This document shows, piece by piece, positions 7,137 through 9,406 of a DNA stretch of 9,406 nt (position 1 is its first letter; each line of letters starts with the position of its first letter). The position numbers and the translations under genes are program-made. The stretch comes from Thermoleophilaceae bacterium. Its GTDB lineage: Bacteria > Actinomycetota > Thermoleophilia > Solirubrobacterales > Thermoleophilaceae. The notes below the pieces were generated by a model that was not told the origin of the DNA, made no database searches, and saw only the letters and a program-made list of their open reading frames with translations. The stretch covers positions 1-9,406 of the forward strand of contig JACCSF010000350.1 of NCBI GenBank assembly GCA_013813135.1, given 5' to 3'.

Positions 7137-7557
7137 GCCCGCGCCCAGTCGGCGTCGTAGCGGACGCGATCAGCTTCTCGATCACGCCGTGGAAGGTCGC
7201 GCCGGTGAAGGGGCGAAACATGTAGGCGATCGTGAGGTCGTCAGGCACTTCCCAGGCGAGCGCGTCGCTCGTCACAATTTCGACGTCGTGACAGCGAAGC
7301 CGCCGGCGATGGCGCTCGATGTTGGCGCGTGCCTCTGCGGCCAGCTCGGGCGACAGCTCGACCCCGATCACCCGCTTCAAGCCGTAGCGGCGCGCGGCCT
7401 GGTAGACGACGCGGCCCTTGCCGGCCCCGATGTCGGCGAACACATCATCCGGCCCCACCTCGCTCGGGCGCAGCAGCGCCCGCAGGCTGAGCCAGCCCGA
7501 CGGGTGGTAGTCGACGCGCTCCGGGTGAGCCAGCCCCACGGTGGCCAGTTGGACCAC
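7126..7557 (-). CDS. Class I SAM-dependent methyltransferase, probably truncated and decaying
   Basis: The 143-residue frame carries a clear SAM-binding core: VFADIGAGKGRVV (39-51) is motif I and VIGVELSPELA (63-73) the acidic ribose-binding strand. DVEIVTSDAL (90-99) follows, then a DDLTIAYMFRPF strand (105-116) in the motif IV position. The remaining fold is too short: the last helix (VIEKLIAS) is followed by only ten residues (TTPTGRGPTK), where relatives I recall have several more strands. The stop lies inside the convergent pckG, with 11 nt of overlap. The start is a GTG at 7557 with no SD. The region before it is open in frame but has no ATG, GTG or TTG back to about 7650. A better-looking family N-terminus appears in another frame at 7628. 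Both points suggest a degraded gene. If it is expressed, the substrate is unknown. The core-domain call is firm, but intactness is doubtful. Confidence 0.7.
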   Translation of the reverse strand: MVQLATVGLAHPERVDYHPSGWLSLRALLRPSEVGPDDVFADIGAGKGRVVYQAARRYGLKRVIGVELSPELAAEARANIERHRRRLRCHDVEIVTSDALAWEVPDDLTIAYMFRPFTGATFHGVIEKLIASATTPTGRGPTK

Positions 7558-7559
7558 CT

Positions 7560-7628
7560 GCGACGTGTGAGGCCGCTCAACCGTTCCAATGCCATCGCCG
7601 CCGTGTGGAGTGATGTGATCTTGAGCAT
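7560..7628 (-). pseudogene. Possible frame-shifted N-terminal remnant of the methyltransferase
   Basis: The ATG at 7628 opens a minus-strand frame encoding MLKITSLHTAAMALERLSGL then TRR. As I recall them, related methyltransferases start with a short basic helix ending in RLxGLTRRR before a variable segment and the VVxLxxLGLxHPERV block. Here that block (VVQLATVGLAHPERV) is in a different frame starting at 7557. A small deletion with a frame change around 7557-7570 would explain both pieces. This rests on remembered family similarity, not an alignment. Confidence 0.35.
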
Positions 7629-7650
7629 GTCCCGCCGCTAGTAGGTGCGA

Positions 7651-7660
7651 ATATCGATAT
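7651..7660. repeat. 10-bp perfect palindrome overlapping the acetyltransferase start codon
   Basis: ATATCGATAT reads the same on both strands and includes the first two bases of the ATG at 7659. An AT-rich perfect palindrome is unusual in such GC-rich DNA, and the site sits between divergent genes. It could be an operator half-turn or simply a chance feature. Confidence 0.3.
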
Positions 7661-8693
7661 GACCCTGCAAATTGGACGAATCGACACCCTGGAGGACGTC
7701 GGAGCGGACTGGGGCCCGCTTGCCGACGCGTCCGAGAGCATCTTCGCTACGCCGGAGTGGATGACACTTTGGTATCGGCATTTCGGCGACGGGCAAGAGT
7801 TGCGCGCCTACACCGTCAGGGACGAAGGGCGGCTCGTCGCCCTGCTGCCGCTGGTGCTCTGGCGCACCAGGCCGCCGCGGGTGCTGCGCTTCGTGGGCCA
7901 CGGGCCGAGCGACCTGATGGGGCCCATCTGTGCGGCGGCGGACCGGCCGGTCGCGGCGGCGGCGCTCGAGCAGGCCCTCGCCGACGGCGGCTGGGACGTC
8001 CTGCTGGCCGAGCGGCTGCCCACCAGCGAGCTGCTGGCGGGAAGCCTGCGTGGACAGGAGCTCCAGCGCGAGGCCAGCCCCGTGCTGCGCATCGAGGGGA
8101 TGAGCTGGGACGACTACCTCGCCGCCAAGAGCTCCAACTTCCGCCAGCAGGTGCGCCGCCGCGAGCGCAAGCTCGCCAAGGAGCACGACCTGCGCTTTCG
8201 GCTCGCCGACGATCCGGATCGGCTCGATGCCGACCTGGAGGTGCTCTTCGCGCTCCACGAGGAACGCTGGACCACGGAGGGGTCGGGGGCGCTGGCGCAG
8301 CGGCGCGCGGCTTTCCACCACGAATTCGCGCGGGTTGCGCTGGATCGCGGCTGGCTGCGCCTGTGGCTGCTCGAGCTCGACGGGAAGCCGGCCGCGGCCT
8401 GGTACGGGCTCCGCTTCGCGGGCCGCGAGCTGTATTACCAGGCGGGCCGCGACCCGGACCTGGAGCGCGCGGCTGTCGGCTTCGTGCTGCTCGTGCACAC
8501 CGTGCGCGAGGCGATCAACGACGAAATGCGTGAGTACGACTTCCTGCGCGGCGGCGAGGGCTACAAGGATCGCTTCACCGACGACGACACGGTCGTGGAG
8601 ACGTGGGCGGCCGGGCGCGGGCCGCTGGGGCGCGCGACAGTCGCCGTAGCGCCCCGGATGCGCTCACTCCTGGTGTCGCGCCTGCGGGGATAG
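7659..8693 (+). CDS. CelD/FemAB-like GNAT acyltransferase (Acetyltransf_6 type)
   Basis: The 344-residue protein looks like the double-GNAT family represented by CelD/BcsL and FemAB-like enzymes, which transfer acyl or aminoacyl groups to polysaccharides, peptidoglycan precursors or amino sugars. The N-terminal half has SIFATPEWMTLWYRHFG (27-43) and LVALLPLVLWR (59-69), the usual strand pair preceding the first fold. A basic linker SSNFRQQVRRRERKL (158-172) follows, then ALHEERWTTEG (198-208), LELDGKPAAAWYGLRF (238-253) and YYQAGRDPDLERAAVG (259-274). It closes with YDFLRGGEGYKDRF (293-306), a strong family signature at the end of the second GNAT fold. There is no signal peptide or membrane segment. 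A weak SD (AGGTG at 7643-7647) precedes the ATG. The gene diverges from the decayed methyltransferase and is followed by hairpins. A role in cell-envelope glycan modification fits the nearby sugar operon but is not shown. Confidence 0.85.
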   Translation: MTLQIGRIDTLEDVGADWGPLADASESIFATPEWMTLWYRHFGDGQELRAYTVRDEGRLVALLPLVLWRTRPPRVLRFVGHGPSDLMGPICAAADRPVAAAALEQALADGGWDVLLAERLPTSELLAGSLRGQELQREASPVLRIEGMSWDDYLAAKSSNFRQQVRRRERKLAKEHDLRFRLADDPDRLDADLEVLFALHEERWTTEGSGALAQRRAAFHHEFARVALDRGWLRLWLLELDGKPAAAWYGLRFAGRELYYQAGRDPDLERAAVGFVLLVHTVREAINDEMREYDFLRGGEGYKDRFTDDDTVVETWAAGRGPLGRATVAVAPRMRSLLVSRLRG

Positions 8694-8723
8694 CTGGACT
8701 TCCGCCGGCCGCCGGCCGAAGCG

Positions 8724-8756
8724 GGCCCACCCACCGGCAGGCCCTCCGGGTGGGCC
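8724..8756. terminator. Strong 9-bp hairpin between convergent genes
   Basis: GGCCCACCC (8724-8732) and GGGTGGGCC (8748-8756) are perfect inverted repeats around a 15-nt loop, 30 nt after the acetyltransferase stop. There is no T-tract, as is common for actinobacterial terminators. Being symmetric and placed between tail-to-tail genes, it could serve both transcripts. Confidence 0.6.
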
Positions 8757-8768
8757 GCCTAGGGCATG

Positions 8769-8799
8769 GCATTCGGGCGCAACCCGGCCCCGGGAATGC
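8769..8799. terminator. Second, imperfect hairpin in the same convergent gap
   Basis: GCATTC (8769-8774) pairs with GAATGC (8794-8799), and the adjoining GGG (8775-8777) can pair with CCC across a small bulge. It lies 21 nt beyond the VOC gene stop on the minus strand, a suitable place to end that transcript. No T-tract is seen. Confidence 0.4.
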
Positions 8800-8820
8800 A
8801 CTCCGGCGTCTCGCCCGCCC

Positions 8821-9216
8821 CTACGAGTTCCCGGCCGGCGGCGCGTAGCGGTGGTGGAACATCAGCGCGTTGCCGTCCGGGTCGGAGAAGTAGGCCATGT
8901 GGCAGACGCCGCTGTCGATCGTGTCGGGGACAAACGTCACCCCTTGTTCCTCGAGCGCGGCCCGAGCGGCCTCGACGTCGTCGACGTGCAGCGCGATCGG
9001 GTGCGTGTGCGGCTGAAATTCGAGGCCGAACGCGTCTGACTGCATCACCGCGATGGTCAGCGAGCCGGTCTCGAACTCGCCGGCGGGCATGTCTCCCCAG
9101 CGCTTCGAGAAGCGGAGGCCCAGCACAGTGGCATAGAACTCGCTGGCCTTCTCGTAGTCGCGGGTTGGGACGGTGATGAAGTCGACGCCGCTGACGAGGG
9201 ATGTCTGGTTGGTCAT
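8821..9216 (-). CDS. VOC-family (glyoxalase/dioxygenase-fold) protein
   Basis: The 131-residue protein is a single vicinal-oxygen-chelate unit made of two beta-alpha-beta-beta-beta modules. It has VDFITVPTRDYEKASEFYAT (11-30) followed by VLGLRF, then LTIAVMQ, PIALHVDDVEAARAALEEQG (73-92), and FSDPDGNALMFHHR (110-123). Family members include glyoxalases, extradiol dioxygenases and drug-binding resistance proteins. Two usual metal-ligand positions look changed: Phe13 where His is typical in the first strand, and Met119 where Glu is typical after DPDGN. Metal catalysis is therefore doubtful and ligand binding is a fair alternative. The ATG at 9216 is preferred over an in-frame TTG at 9222. No SD is present, so the mRNA may be leaderless. 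It diverges from an aldehyde dehydrogenase gene 18 nt away. Substrate unknown. Confidence 0.87.
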   Translation of the reverse strand: MTNQTSLVSGVDFITVPTRDYEKASEFYATVLGLRFSKRWGDMPAGEFETGSLTIAVMQSDAFGLEFQPHTHPIALHVDDVEAARAALEEQGVTFVPDTIDSGVCHMAYFSDPDGNALMFHHRYAPPAGNS

Positions 9217-9222
9217 TGTCAA

Positions 9223-9229
9223 TACGCTA
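9223..9229. promoter_or_regulatory. Shared -10-like element (TACGCTA) between two divergent start codons
   Basis: Only 18 nt separate the ATGs at 9216 (minus) and 9235 (plus). TACGCTA reads as TACGCT on the plus strand and TAGCGT on the minus strand, both fitting TANNNT. In each direction the sixth base lies about seven nt before the ATG, where a leaderless transcript would start. No good -35 is seen on either side. Confidence 0.35.
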
Positions 9230-9234
9230 ATCGC

Positions 9235-9406
9235 ATGAGCATCACGGAGACGAGGACCGTCGCCTCGATCATCGGCGGGCAGGCGCGCGAGGGCGGTACG
9301 CGGGTGGAGTCACGCAACCCGGCGAACCTCGACGAGCTGGTCTGCGAGGCGTGGCTGGCCGGCGCGGACGCCTTCGCCGACGCGTGCCGCGCCGCTCGCG
9401 CCGCGC
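9235..9406 (+). CDS. Aldehyde dehydrogenase family protein, N-terminal part (runs off window)
   Basis: Fifty-seven codons are visible from the ATG at 9235. The sequence SIIGGQAREGGTRVESRNPA followed by NLDELVCEAWLAGADAFADACRAARAA matches the start of NAD(P)-dependent aldehyde dehydrogenases. It shows the IGGxWxxG strand, the (S/R)NPA block, then a helix rich in Ala ahead of the AW(R/x) motif that would come next. The catalytic Cys and Glu are beyond the window, so substrate class (semialdehyde, betaine aldehyde, others) cannot be told. There is no SD before the ATG, and the mRNA may be leaderless. It diverges from the VOC gene through an 18-nt gap, which suggests joint regulation, for example in clearing reactive aldehydes, but that is inference. 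Confidence 0.82.
   Translation, partial: MSITETRTVASIIGGQAREGGTRVESRNPANLDELVCEAWLAGADAFADACRAARAA

Noticed and set aside
1..9406. CRISPR arrays, tRNA/rRNA genes, insertion sequences, attachment sites, toxin-antitoxin or phage-defence genes
   Set aside because: No regularly spaced repeats, no tRNA-like cloverleaf or rRNA core sequence, no transposase or integrase motifs, and no nuclease or ATPase defence signatures were seen on either strand.

Overview
The window is GC-rich bacterial DNA (by eye about two-thirds to 70% G+C, with strong G/C preference at third codon positions). Gene content suggests an actinobacterium, possibly of the Solirubrobacterales/Thermoleophilia type. It has a GTP-type PEP carboxykinase, a class E-like sortase with a TACHPLYSAAQR active site, GTG starts, and probable leaderless genes. 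The taxon is an inference from protein style, not a database match.

Left part (1-4463, minus strand): four genes read right to left as one tight operon. They encode a sugar-1-phosphate nucleotidyltransferase, an NAD-dependent sugar epimerase/dehydratase, a DegT/DnrJ/EryC1/StrS-type PLP sugar aminotransferase, and a polytopic O-antigen ligase/polymerase-like protein cut off by the window edge. Junctions are a 4-nt overlap, a 1-nt overlap and a 1-nt gap. Together they look like a route that activates a sugar, converts it to an amino sugar, and polymerises or ligates the surface glycan. The final sugar cannot be deduced, and no glycosyltransferase or flippase lies in the window.

Middle (4464-5333): a class E-like sortase on the minus strand, codirectional with the sugar operon. 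In the gap between them, on the opposite strand, is a previously unlisted 46-residue single-pass membrane protein. Its stop codon overlaps the sortase stop codon in a shared CTAG.

Centre (5334-7136, plus strand): a complete GTP-dependent PEP carboxykinase (pckG). Its Shine-Dalgarno sequence can pair with an upstream anti-SD in a small hairpin.

Right part (7126-9406): a SAM-dependent methyltransferase on the minus strand overlaps the end of pckG and looks truncated at the C-terminus and frame-broken at the N-terminus. A CelD/FemAB-like GNAT acetyltransferase follows on the plus strand, then a hairpin-bearing intergenic region. Last comes a divergent pair, a VOC (glyoxalase-fold) protein and the start of an aldehyde dehydrogenase, whose start codons are only 18 nt apart.

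I found no RNA genes, CRISPR arrays, transposases or phage genes. No undescribed defence-type system is evident. The most novel-looking items are the small membrane protein next to the sortase, the decaying methyltransferase, and the SD hairpin before pckG.
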